Shown one piece after another: positions 26,470 to 34,538 of a stretch of DNA of 64,000 nucleotides (positions are counted from its first letter, which is position 1; the number at the start of each line of letters is the position of its first letter). Location: contig JAVMKI010000048.1 in NCBI GenBank assembly GCA_031732755.1, positions 53,898-117,897 on the forward strand, in the 5' to 3' direction. The position numbers and the translations under genes are program-made. The notes below the pieces were generated by a model. That model did no database searches. It was not told the DNA's origin and worked only from the letters and a program-made list of their open reading frames with translations. Origin of the DNA: Contendibacter sp031732755 (GTDB taxonomy: Bacteria; Pseudomonadota; Gammaproteobacteria; Competibacterales; Competibacteraceae).

Positions 26470-26823
26470 GGGAACCGGCTGGACGGTCGCTGTATCGCAT
26501 CGCGGTATGGAGGAAAGTCCGGGCTCCGTAGGATAGAGCGCCAGGTAACGCCTGGGCGGCGCAAGCCGACGGAAAGCGCCACAGAAAATACACCGCCCAC
26601 GTTCGCAAGAACCGGCAAGGGTGAAAAGGTGCGGTAAGAGCGCACCGCGCGGCTGGCAACAGACGCGGCAGGGCAAGCCCCGCTCGGAGCAAGACCAAAT
26701 AGAGGAGCGATGACGTGTGATCCGCACGGCTCCTGGGTAGGTCGCTACAGACGCCTGGCGACAGGCGCCGCAGAGGAATGACCGTCCTCGACAGAACCCG
26801 GCTTACAGGCCGGTTCCCTTTTT
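26470..26823 (+). ncRNA. rnpB: RNase P RNA (bacterial type A)
   Basis: The catalytic RNA of RNase P, which matures the 5' ends of tRNAs. It has the near-universal blocks GAGGAAAGTCCGGGCTCC (about 26511-26528), CCAGGTAACGCCTGG, AGGGTGAAAAGGTGCGGTAAGAG (about 26619-26640), GGAGCAAGACCAAATAGAG and the 3' block ACAGAACCCGGCTTACAGG. The ends pair as P1 (GGGAACCGGC at 26470-26479 with GCCGGTTCCC near 26808-26817). A short T run follows and may end transcription. An antisense reading frame across this RNA is a shadow. Ends are accurate to a few bases. Confidence 0.96.
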
Positions 26824-27027
26824 CCACCTCAAATATCTCCGCCATCTCCACCACGCCGGGAACCCTTGGATTATCTCCGTTAGCGGTATCCAGGTTTTCC
26901 CTAGGCCATCGAACCGCCCCGACCGCGCCATGTCCCATTTTTAGGGATATGGCCGACTTCCTGCTTTTCTAATTCGTAAGATACTGTGTATAAAGTAGTT
27001 TTCCAAATTTTTATTTTGTAGCTTTTC
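26824..27027. other. Intergenic, no gene seen
   Basis: Between rnpB and the mraZ promoter I see no coding sequence or RNA. The part from about 26965 to 27027 is AT-rich and may act as an UP-like or DNA-bending region for the dcw promoter. Confidence 0.5.
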
Positions 27028-27057
27028 TTGACAGCAACCGGGACATCTACCTATAGT
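27028..27057 (+). promoter_or_regulatory. dcw cluster (mraZ) promoter
   Basis: A consensus TTGACA (27028-27033) and TATAGT (27052-27057) separated by 18 bases. The expected start falls at about 27064, at the first of three MraZ-box repeats. Confidence 0.8.
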
Positions 27058-27059
27058 GA

Positions 27060-27085
27060 GTGGCGGAAAGTGGGAGAAAGTGGGG
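27060..27085 (+). promoter_or_regulatory. MraZ-binding repeats
   Basis: Three direct copies at exact 10-base spacing: GTGGCG (27060-27065), GTGGGA (27070-27075) and GTGGGG (27080-27085), with GAAA spacers. MraZ in E. coli and other bacteria binds such GTGGG-type direct repeats and represses its own operon. The first copy departs from the consensus. Confidence 0.8.
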
Positions 27086-27120
27086 CGACGGGATAATCCA
27101 GTGCATGAAGAGATGCGGCC

Positions 27121-27573
27121 TTGTTCCGGGGGATCAATCCATTATCGCTGGATGGCAAGGGCAGGCTGGCGGTGCCGGCCAAGTATCGCCAGCACCTGTG
27201 GGAAACAGCCGGCGGCCAGTTGATCCTGACCATCGACCGTGACCGTTGCCTGTTGCTTTATCCATTCCCCGTCTGGGAAAACGTCGAGCGTCAACTCATC
27301 CAGCTTTCCAGCACCAACCCGCGCGCCCGCGCCTTGAAACGTTTGTTGCTGGGACACGCCGAAGAATGCGCCCTGGACGCCAACGGCCGGATTCTGTTGT
27401 CGGCGCCGTTGCGAGAATTCGCTCATCTGGAAAAACGGGTGGTGCTGGTGGGACAAGGTAATAAATTCGAAATCTGGAACGAGCAGGCGTGGTATGACTG
27501 GCGCGATGCGTTGCTGGCGGGTGGGGTTGACCGTGGCGAGCCCCTGCCCGAATTGGATGCGCTGGCGTTCTAG
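27121..27573 (+). CDS. mraZ: Transcriptional regulator MraZ
   Basis: The TTG at 27121 is the only start that fits: an in-frame TGA lies 15 bases upstream, and MFRGINPLSLDGKGRLAVPAK aligns with E. coli MraZ. The 150-residue protein carries two SpoVT/AbrB-like halves, each with the DxKGR-type signature (LDGKGRLAVPA, about 10-20, and LDANGRILLSA, about 80-90). MraZ forms a ring-shaped oligomer that binds the GTGGG repeats upstream and tempers dcw expression. It begins the operon, with rsmH starting 2 bases downstream. Confidence 0.95.
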   Translation: MFRGINPLSLDGKGRLAVPAKYRQHLWETAGGQLILTIDRDRCLLLYPFPVWENVERQLIQLSSTNPRARALKRLLLGHAEECALDANGRILLSAPLREFAHLEKRVVLVGQGNKFEIWNEQAWYDWRDALLAGGVDRGEPLPELDALAF

Positions 27574-27575
27574 CC

Positions 27576-28514
27576 GTGGTGGATTCGGCGGCGTTGCCAC
27601 ACCAGCCGGTGCTGTTGGCCGAGGTTTTGGCCGGGCTGAATCCGCGGCTGGCGGGTTGTTACCTGGACGCCACGTTTGGCCGGGGCGGTCATGCCGCGGC
27701 GCTGCTGGCGGCGCTCGGGCCAGAAGGCCGGTTGCTGGCGTTGGACCGCGATCCGGCGGCGGAGCGGTGCGCGCTGGACCGGTTTGGCGGGGATTCCCGC
27801 TTTGCGTTCGTGCGCGGCGCCTTCGGCCAGTTGGGAGAACGAGTCGCGGAACGGGGTTTGACCGGGCGGCTGGATGGAGTGCTGCTCGATTTGGGGGTTT
27901 CTTCACCGCAGTTCGACGATCCGGCGCGCGGTTTCAGCTTTGGCCGAAATGGGCCGCTGGACATGCGGATGGACCCGGAGACCGGGATCAACGCCGCCGC
28001 CTGGCTGGCCCGCGTGGAGGAAGCTGAGTTGGCGCGCGTGTTAGCGGAATGGGGCGAGGAACGCTTTCATCGGCGGGTCGCGCGCGCCCTGGTGGCCGCG
28101 CGCCGACAGGCGCCGATTACGACCACGATGCAACTGGCGGAGATCGTCGCCGCCGCGGTGCCAACCCGTGAGCCCGGTCAGCATCCGGCGACCCGCGCGT
28201 TTCAGGCCATTCGCATCGTGGTGAACGATGAACTAGGTCAATTGCGGGCCGCGCTGCCCCAGGCGGTGCGGGCGCTGGCGCCCGGCGGGCGACTGGCGGT
28301 GATCAGTTTTCATTCCCTGGAGGATCGCATGGTCAAGCGGTTCATGCGGGACCAGGCGCGGGGGCGGGAGTGGCCGCTGGATTTACCGGTGCGGGGCGGG
28401 CCGGAAGGGATGACCCTGCGCCTGATCGGGCGGGCGCTTCGGCCAGACGCGGCGGAAATCGCCGCCAATCCCCGCGCCCGTAGCGCGGTGTTGCGGGTGG
28501 CGGAACGGTTGTGA
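27576..28514 (+). CDS. rsmH: 16S rRNA (cytosine1402-N4)-methyltransferase
   Basis: The 312-residue protein starts with a GTG 2 bases after mraZ. It has the conserved HQPVLLAEVL (9-18), the S-adenosylmethionine loop LDATFGRGGHAAALL (about 30-44), LALDRDP, GVLLDLGVSSPQFDDPARGF (about 95-114) and the late SFHSLEDRMVKRFM. RsmH N4-methylates C1402, the nucleotide also 2'-O-methylated by RsmI encoded upstream. Its TGA overlaps the ftsL ATG as TGATG, implying translational coupling. Confidence 0.97.
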   Translation: MVDSAALPHQPVLLAEVLAGLNPRLAGCYLDATFGRGGHAAALLAALGPEGRLLALDRDPAAERCALDRFGGDSRFAFVRGAFGQLGERVAERGLTGRLDGVLLDLGVSSPQFDDPARGFSFGRNGPLDMRMDPETGINAAAWLARVEEAELARVLAEWGEERFHRRVARALVAARRQAPITTTMQLAEIVAAAVPTREPGQHPATRAFQAIRIVVNDELGQLRAALPQAVRALAPGGRLAVISFHSLEDRMVKRFMRDQARGREWPLDLPVRGGPEGMTLRLIGRALRPDAAEIAANPRARSAVLRVAERL

Positions 28515-28786
28515 TGAAAAGCCAGGTGTTGGTGGTGGCGGTGTTGGTGGTGGCGGTGTTGGGCTCCGGCGTGGGGGTGGTCTATACCCAGCACGTCAAC
28601 CGGCGTCTCTTCATCGAATGGCAGAAATTGCAGGCGGAGCGAGACACTCTCGAAGTGGAATGGGAATTGTTACGACTGGAACAGAGCACACTGGTGACGG
28701 ACGCGGCGGTCGAAGCGGTGGCGCGAACGCGGCTGAACATGGTTACGCCGGATCCCGGCGCGATTCTGTACATCGCGCCCCCGTAA
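28514..28786 (+). CDS. ftsL: Cell division protein FtsL
   Basis: The 90-residue bitopic protein has one membrane helix (about 4-24) followed by a short periplasmic coiled coil (about 30-65), ending with the moderately conserved RTRLNMVTPDPGAILYI. FtsL joins FtsQ and FtsB and activates FtsW-FtsI septal synthesis. It sits in its usual place between rsmH and ftsI. The ATG at 28514 overlaps the rsmH stop; a GTG one codon earlier is also available. Confidence 0.92.
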   Translation: MKSQVLVVAVLVVAVLGSGVGVVYTQHVNRRLFIEWQKLQAERDTLEVEWELLRLEQSTLVTDAAVEAVARTRLNMVTPDPGAILYIAPP

Positions 28787-28827
28787 ATCCGCCGCCGGTT
28801 GGCCGAGTCCCCCGGGCGGTACGCGCC

Positions 28828-30534
28828 TTGGTCGGATTCGCCCGCGCCACGACGCGTCGTGGGCTGGTGCTGGGTTTGCTGGGCGTGGCGGCGAGTGGCA
28901 TGGTGGCGCGCGCCGCTTACATGCAGGTGGTCAATACCGATTTTTTCCAGAACAAGGGTGACGCGTACTTCGTGCGGGAGGTGGACGTACCGGCGCACCG
29001 GGGCATGATTCTGGACCGCAACGGCGAGCCGTTGGCGGTCAGTTCGCCGGTGGATTCGATCTGGGTGGATCCACGGGAATTTCTCGACCAGCGCGACCGA
29101 TGGCCGCAACTGGCGGCGGCGCTGGAAATGACGGTGGCGGAGTTGGAACAAAAGCTGGCGGGGCGCAGCAAGTTCGCCTGGTTGCGTCGACACATGGCCC
29201 CCAGCGCGGCCCAACGGATTCTGGACCTCGACATTCCCGGCGTATACGCCAGGCGTGAATACCGCCGCTATTACCCGGACGCCGAGGTGACCTCGCACCT
29301 GCTGGGTTTCACCAATATTGACGACGCTGGCCAGGAAGGGTTGGAAAAGGCGTTCGAAGGCCAGTTGCGCGGCGTGCCGGGCCAGAAACGGGTAATCCAG
29401 GACCGGCTGGGGCGGGTGGTGTCCGAGGTGGAGAACCTGCGGGTGCCACAGCCGGGCCAGACGCTGACGTTGAGCATTGACCGGCGGTTGCAATATCTGG
29501 CTTACCGCGCGCTTAAGACCGCAGTGCTGGAAAACAAGGCCAGCGCCGGCGCGGCGGTGATCGCGGACGTGCGCACCGGGGAAATCCTGGCGATGGTGAA
29601 CCAACCGGCCGGTAATCCCAACAACCGCGCCGAGCTGCATGGCGATCTGCTGCGCAACCGGGCGATCACCGACGTGTGCGAACCAGGGTCGACCGTCAAG
29701 CCCTTCACGATTGCCATGGGCCTGGAAAGCGGCAAGTGGACGCCCAGCACGCGGGTGAATACCGCGCCGATGCGGATTGGGCGTTACACGGTGCGCGATA
29801 CCCACAATTACGGAATCCTCGACATCACCCACGTCATCAGCAAATCCAGCAACGTCGGCACCAGCAAGGTCGCCCTGTCCATGCCGGCCGAGCGACTTTG
29901 GCAGTTGTACAAGAACCTGGGTTTCGGCGCGCCGACCGGGGTGGCGGGCAAGGACGGCGAACAGGCCGGCGTGCTGCGCCATTTCAGCAAGTGGGCGGAG
30001 ATCGGCCACGCCAATCATTCCTTTGGCTACGGGTTTTCCCTCACCATCCTGCAACTGGCTCAGGCTTATGTCGTGTTGGCGGCGGATGGGGTGCGGCGGC
30101 CGCTGACCCTGATCAAACGCGAGCAACCGCTCGGTTCGGCCGACGAACGGCGAGTGTTGGCGGCTTCGGCGGTGCGGCAGGTGCGGGCGATGATGGAGGA
30201 GGTGGTGACCCGCGAAGGCACCGGCTTGAAAGCCAGCGTGCCCGGCTACCGGGTGGCGGGTAAGACCGGCACGGCGCGCAAGAGCATCGGCGGCCACTAT
30301 ACCAACCGCTACTTCGCGCTGTTCGCGGGCATGGCGCCGGCCAGCGATCCCCGGCTGGTGATGGTCATCCTGATCGATGAACCCAAGGGTGGAGCCTATT
30401 ACGGCGGTACGGTGGCGGCGCCGGTGTTCAGTGCGACCATGGGCGGCGCGTTGCGCATTCTCAATGTCACGCCGGATGACTTGCCGAACCTGCGTCTGGC
30501 CGTTGAAGCGCCGGTGGCGGGCGCGACACCATGA
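28828..30534 (+). CDS. ftsI: Septal peptidoglycan transpeptidase FtsI (PBP3)
   Basis: A class B penicillin-binding protein with an N-terminal membrane helix (GLVLGLLGVAASGMVARAA, about 13-31), a pedestal domain and a transpeptidase domain. The active-site motifs are present: STVK with Ser288, SSN and KTGT. It crosslinks septal peptidoglycan in the periplasm as the partner of FtsW. The start is uncertain: between the ftsL stop and the membrane helix there is no in-frame ATG or GTG, so I chose the TTG at 28828 (568 residues). A GTG at 28867 would cut into the helix, and starts inside ftsL would need a long overlap. The stop overlaps the murE start (ATGA). Confidence 0.93.
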   Translation: MVGFARATTRRGLVLGLLGVAASGMVARAAYMQVVNTDFFQNKGDAYFVREVDVPAHRGMILDRNGEPLAVSSPVDSIWVDPREFLDQRDRWPQLAAALEMTVAELEQKLAGRSKFAWLRRHMAPSAAQRILDLDIPGVYARREYRRYYPDAEVTSHLLGFTNIDDAGQEGLEKAFEGQLRGVPGQKRVIQDRLGRVVSEVENLRVPQPGQTLTLSIDRRLQYLAYRALKTAVLENKASAGAAVIADVRTGEILAMVNQPAGNPNNRAELHGDLLRNRAITDVCEPGSTVKPFTIAMGLESGKWTPSTRVNTAPMRIGRYTVRDTHNYGILDITHVISKSSNVGTSKVALSMPAERLWQLYKNLGFGAPTGVAGKDGEQAGVLRHFSKWAEIGHANHSFGYGFSLTILQLAQAYVVLAADGVRRPLTLIKREQPLGSADERRVLAASAVRQVRAMMEEVVTREGTGLKASVPGYRVAGKTGTARKSIGGHYTNRYFALFAGMAPASDPRLVMVILIDEPKGGAYYGGTVAAPVFSATMGGALRILNVTPDDLPNLRLAVEAPVAGATP

Positions 30535-32039
30535 ACTCCGCGGTACCCATGACCTTGGGCGCGTTGCTCGCCGGGCTCGCCGAGACGCCGCCAGCGCTGG
30601 TCGACCTGCCGGTCGGCGGCCTGGCGGCGGACAGCGGCGCGGTGCGGTCGGGCGACCTGTTTCTTGCGCTGCGCGGCGGCCGGCGGCACGGTCTGGAGTT
30701 TCTGGACGCGGTGCGAGCGGCGGGCGCGCGCGCGGTGCTGTGGGAGCCGCCCTACGACGACTTACCGGAAGCGAACCCAGCGTTGCCGTTGCTGGCCGTG
30801 CCGGGGCTCCGCCAGAAAATGGGATGGATCGCCAGTCGGTTTTATGGCGAACCGTCGCGGCGGTTGCCCGTGGTAGGCATCACCGGCACCGATGGCAAGA
30901 CGTCCTGCGCGCATTTCGTGGCCCAGGCGCTGAGCGATGCGGAAACCGGACCGTGCGGCATCCTTGGCACCCTGGGCGCTGGTGTGTATGGCGCGACCGA
31001 AGCGGCGTTGCACACGACGCCGGATGCGCTGGCGGTACAACGCTGGCTGGCGGGGTTGGTCGCGATGGGCCGGCGGTACGCCGCGATGGAAGTCTCCTCG
31101 CACGCGCTGGATCAGGGACGGGTGAGCGGAGTCCACTTCGCCGTGGCGGCGCTGACCAATCTGACCCGCGACCATCTGGACTATCACGGCACACCGGAAG
31201 CCTACGCGGCGGCCAAGCGCCGATTGTTTTTCGACTGCCAGCCCGATTGGGCGGTGTTGAATCTGGACGATGCCTTCGGGTGCGCCATCGCCGAAAGCTG
31301 GCCCGACCGATCCCGCATGGTGGGTTACGGTCTCGGCGCGCGACCGGAGTGGTTGGAGCGGTTCGTCTGGGGTGAAAACCTGGAGTTGTCGCCCGCTGGG
31401 CTGCGGTTGCGTATCCGCTCGTCCTGGGGCGATGGCGAGTTGCGGGCCGGTCTGCTGGGACGGTTCAACGCCCACAACCTGCTGGCGACGCTGGCGACTC
31501 TGCTGGCGTTGGAGCGGCCGCTGGCCGAGGCGCTGGCGCGGTTGGCGCGAACGGCCACGGCGCCAGGACGGATGGAGCGGTTGGGTGGTCCCGGCGAACC
31601 GCTGGCGGTGATTGACTACGCCCATACGCCCCACGCTTTGGAGCAGGCATTGACCGCCCTGCGGGAACACGGTGGCGGTCGGCTGTGGTGCGTGTTCGGC
31701 TGCGGTGGCGACCGCGATATCGGCAAGCGGCCGCTGATGGGCGCGGCGGCCGAGCGGCTGGCCGACCGGGTGATCGTCACCGACGATAACCCGCGCACCG
31801 AGAACCCGGACCGGATCGTCGCCGGCATTCTGGCCGGGATGCGACGACCCGAAACCGTGGCGGTGATCCGTGACCGCCGCGCCGCCATTTTTCACGCGCT
31901 GGCCGAAGCCGAAGCCGGCGACATCGTGCTGATCGCCGGCAAGGGGCACGAAGATGATCAGATTGTCGGCGCGGAGCGGTTTCCGTTCAGTGACCGCGCC
32001 GTGGCTCTTGCTGGCTTGTCCGCCAAAACAACGACATGA
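30531..32039 (+). CDS. murE: UDP-MurNAc-tripeptide synthetase
   Basis: MurE adds the third stem-peptide residue to UDP-MurNAc-L-Ala-D-Glu with ATP. The 502-residue ligase has the P-loop GITGTDGKTS (about 115-124), the central EVSSHALDQGR and the DDNPRTE signature (about 423-429). In characterised MurE enzymes DNPR selects meso-diaminopimelate over lysine, so a Gram-negative type stem peptide is expected. The ATG overlaps the ftsI stop by 4 bases, and murF starts 10 bases downstream. Confidence 0.96.
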   Translation: MNSAVPMTLGALLAGLAETPPALVDLPVGGLAADSGAVRSGDLFLALRGGRRHGLEFLDAVRAAGARAVLWEPPYDDLPEANPALPLLAVPGLRQKMGWIASRFYGEPSRRLPVVGITGTDGKTSCAHFVAQALSDAETGPCGILGTLGAGVYGATEAALHTTPDALAVQRWLAGLVAMGRRYAAMEVSSHALDQGRVSGVHFAVAALTNLTRDHLDYHGTPEAYAAAKRRLFFDCQPDWAVLNLDDAFGCAIAESWPDRSRMVGYGLGARPEWLERFVWGENLELSPAGLRLRIRSSWGDGELRAGLLGRFNAHNLLATLATLLALERPLAEALARLARTATAPGRMERLGGPGEPLAVIDYAHTPHALEQALTALREHGGGRLWCVFGCGGDRDIGKRPLMGAAAERLADRVIVTDDNPRTENPDRIVAGILAGMRRPETVAVIRDRRAAIFHALAEAEAGDIVLIAGKGHEDDQIVGAERFPFSDRAVALAGLSAKTTT

Positions 32040-32049
32040 AAATAGAGCA

Positions 32050-33438
32050 ATGACCCAAGCTTTTTCCCCCTTGCGTCTGCGCGAAGCCGCCTGCCTGCTG
32101 AATGGCGAGGCGAGCGGCGCGGATGTGGTTTTCACCACGGTCAGCACCGACAGTCGCCAGTTGTCCGTTGGCGCGCTGTTCGTGGCGCTGACTGGACCGA
32201 ACTTCGACGGCCACGACTTCATCGCCGCCGCTCGCGAACGAGGCGCGGTCGCCGCCCTGGTCAGCCGGCCGGTCGCCGATCCATTACCGCAACTGCGGGT
32301 GGCCGATACCCGGTTGGCGCTGGGCCAACTGGCGGCGGCGTGGCGCTCCCGCTTCACCGGGATGCTGGTCGCGTTGACCGGTAGCAATGGCAAGACCACG
32401 CTCAAGGAGATGATCGCCGCCATCCTGCGGGTGTGCGGGCCGACGCTGGCGACCGAGGGCAATCTGAACAACGACATCGGCGTGCCGCTGACCCTGTTGC
32501 GGCTGAACGGCGAACACGCCCACGCCGTGATCGAAATGGGCGCCAATCATCCCGGCGAAATCGCCTATCTGACCGGGTTGGCGCAACCCGACGTGGCGAT
32601 CATCAACAACGCTGGCCCCTGTCATCTGGAAGGCTTCGGCGACGTGGCCGGGGTGGCGCGCGCCAAGGGCGAAATTTTCCAGGGGTTGTGGCCGAAGGGC
32701 GTGGCGGTGATCAACCGGGACGACGAGTATGCCGACTATTGGGTTGGATTGAATTCGGGCCGGCGAATCATGGATTTCGGGCTGGACCGACCAGCGATGG
32801 TGCGCGGGGAAATCCTGGATGCCGCCAGTAACCGGTTCCGACTGAGCACGACGATGGAGGAAATCACCGTTCGACTGCCGCTGACGGGCCGCCACAACGT
32901 CCGCAATGCCCTGGCGGCGGCGGCGGCGGCGCTGGCGGTCGGCGCGACGCTGGAAGACATTCGTCGGGGGTTGGAAAGCCTGCGCGAAGTCGGCGGTCGG
33001 CTGCAACACCTGCTTGGCCGGCATGGCGGCGCGGTAATCCACGACGCCTACAATGCCAATCCGGCCTCGCTGGCGGCGGCGCTGGCGGCGGTGGGGGCCG
33101 GGCCGGGCCGCAAGTGGCTGGTGTTGGGCGACATGCGCGAACTGGGACCGGCGGCGGATGCATGGCACGCGCGTTCCGGGAGCGAAGCCAGAGTCGCGGG
33201 ATTCGAGCGGCTGTACGCCTTGGGCGAACACAGTCGAGCGGCGGTCGCGGCGTTTGGAACGGGCGCGGCGCATTTCGAGGACGTGGACGCGCTCGTCGCC
33301 GATCTGAATCGCGATCTTCACCAGGATGGAGAACCGGCCGTCGTCCTGGTCAAGGGATCGCGCGGGATGCGAATGGAGCGAGTGGTAACGGCCTTGATGG
33401 CGGGGGAACCCTCCACGAACCTGGGGGGGCACGGCTGA
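32050..33438 (+). CDS. murF: UDP-MurNAc-tripeptide--D-Ala-D-Ala ligase
   Basis: MurF attaches D-Ala-D-Ala to the tripeptide to complete the UDP-MurNAc-pentapeptide. The ATG at 32050 gives 462 residues beginning MTQAFSPLRLREAACLLNGE. The P-loop is ALTGSNGKTTLKEM, followed by TEGNLNNDIGVPLTLL, EMGANHPGEIAYL and the C-terminal-domain HDAYNANPASL, all typical of MurF. The stop overlaps mraY (TGATG). Confidence 0.96.
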   Translation: MTQAFSPLRLREAACLLNGEASGADVVFTTVSTDSRQLSVGALFVALTGPNFDGHDFIAAARERGAVAALVSRPVADPLPQLRVADTRLALGQLAAAWRSRFTGMLVALTGSNGKTTLKEMIAAILRVCGPTLATEGNLNNDIGVPLTLLRLNGEHAHAVIEMGANHPGEIAYLTGLAQPDVAIINNAGPCHLEGFGDVAGVARAKGEIFQGLWPKGVAVINRDDEYADYWVGLNSGRRIMDFGLDRPAMVRGEILDAASNRFRLSTTMEEITVRLPLTGRHNVRNALAAAAAALAVGATLEDIRRGLESLREVGGRLQHLLGRHGGAVIHDAYNANPASLAAALAAVGAGPGRKWLVLGDMRELGPAADAWHARSGSEARVAGFERLYALGEHSRAAVAAFGTGAAHFEDVDALVADLNRDLHQDGEPAVVLVKGSRGMRMERVVTALMAGEPSTNLGGHG

Positions 33439-34523
33439 TGCTGATGCTGTTGGCCGAGTGGTTGGCCGATCACTTTTACAGTGGCTTTAATGTCTTTCAG
33501 TACCTGACGCTGCGGGGAATCCTGGGCGTGCTCACGGCGCTGGCCATTTCGTTGATCGTCGGGCCGACCATGATCCGGCGGCTGAGCCGCGAGCAGATTG
33601 GTCAGCACATCCGCGAAGATGGGCCCAAAAGCCATTTTTCCAAGGCCGGCACTCCGACCATGGGTGGCGCACTGATTCTGATCGCCATCGCGGTCGCCAC
33701 CCTGTTGTGGGCGGATCCGCGTAACCGCTATGTGTGGGTTGTGCTGTTGACCACGCTCGCCTTTGGCGCCATCGGTTGGTTGGACGACTACAAGAAACTG
33801 ATCCTGCGCAACTCCAAGGGTCTGTCGGCGCGCGTCAAATATTCCCTCCAGTCTGGCGTCGGGTTGGCGGCGGCGCTGCTGCTGTACTTCACCGCCCAAG
33901 CGCCGGTGGAAACCCAGTTGATCTTGCCGTTCTTCAAGAACGTCGCGCTGAATCTCGGCTGGTTGTTCGTGCCCCTGACCTACTTCGTCATCGTTGGCGC
34001 CAGCAACGCGGTCAACCTCACCGATGGGCTGGACGGGTTGGCCATCGTGCCGACCGCCATGGTCGCTGGGGCGCTGGCGGTGTTCTGTTACGCTTCCGGT
34101 AACCGAATTTTCGCCGATTATCTGGGCATTCCCCATGTGCCCGGCGTCGGCGAAACGATGGTGTTTTGCGCGGCGATGGTTGGGGCTGGGCTGGGCTTCC
34201 TTTGGTTCAACGCCTATCCGGCCCAGGTATTCATGGGCGATGTCGGAGCGTTGGCGCTGGGCGCGGCGCTGGGCGCGGTGGCGGTGGCGGTGCGGCAAGA
34301 GTTGGTGCTGTTCGTGATGGGTGGGGTGTTCGTGATGGAGACCGTTTCGGTCATCCTGCAAGTGGCCTCGTTCAAGCTCACGGGCCGGCGCATCTTCCGC
34401 ATGGCGCCGTTGCACCATCACTTCGAACTGAAGGGCTGGCCGGAGCCGCGGGTGATCGTCCGCTTCTGGATCATCACCATCATGCTGGTGCTGATCGGTT
34501 TGGCTACGCTGAAGATCCGTTAA
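33438..34523 (+). CDS. mraY: Phospho-MurNAc-pentapeptide translocase
   Basis: MraY transfers phospho-MurNAc-pentapeptide to undecaprenyl phosphate, forming lipid I at the inner membrane. The 361-residue protein (E. coli 360) begins MLMLLAEWLADHFYSGFNVF and has about ten membrane helices. The catalytic Asp-rich segments are WLDDYKK (about 115-121) and NLTDGLDGLA (about 192-201), with the late PLHHHFELKGW. The ATG at 33438 overlaps the murF stop; a longer in-frame extension inside murF is a shadow. Confidence 0.97.
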   Translation: MLMLLAEWLADHFYSGFNVFQYLTLRGILGVLTALAISLIVGPTMIRRLSREQIGQHIREDGPKSHFSKAGTPTMGGALILIAIAVATLLWADPRNRYVWVVLLTTLAFGAIGWLDDYKKLILRNSKGLSARVKYSLQSGVGLAAALLLYFTAQAPVETQLILPFFKNVALNLGWLFVPLTYFVIVGASNAVNLTDGLDGLAIVPTAMVAGALAVFCYASGNRIFADYLGIPHVPGVGETMVFCAAMVGAGLGFLWFNAYPAQVFMGDVGALALGAALGAVAVAVRQELVLFVMGGVFVMETVSVILQVASFKLTGRRIFRMAPLHHHFELKGWPEPRVIVRFWIITIMLVLIGLATLKIR

Positions 34524-34538
34524 TCGGGAGACGCGCGG

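Noticed and set aside
26309..26938. Minus-strand frame over the RNase P RNA
   Set aside because: The region is rnpB with its promoter; the frame is accidental.
28582..30297. A 571-codon antisense open frame across ftsI
   Set aside because: Same reason: shadow of a GC-rich gene with no family resemblance or ribosome-binding site.
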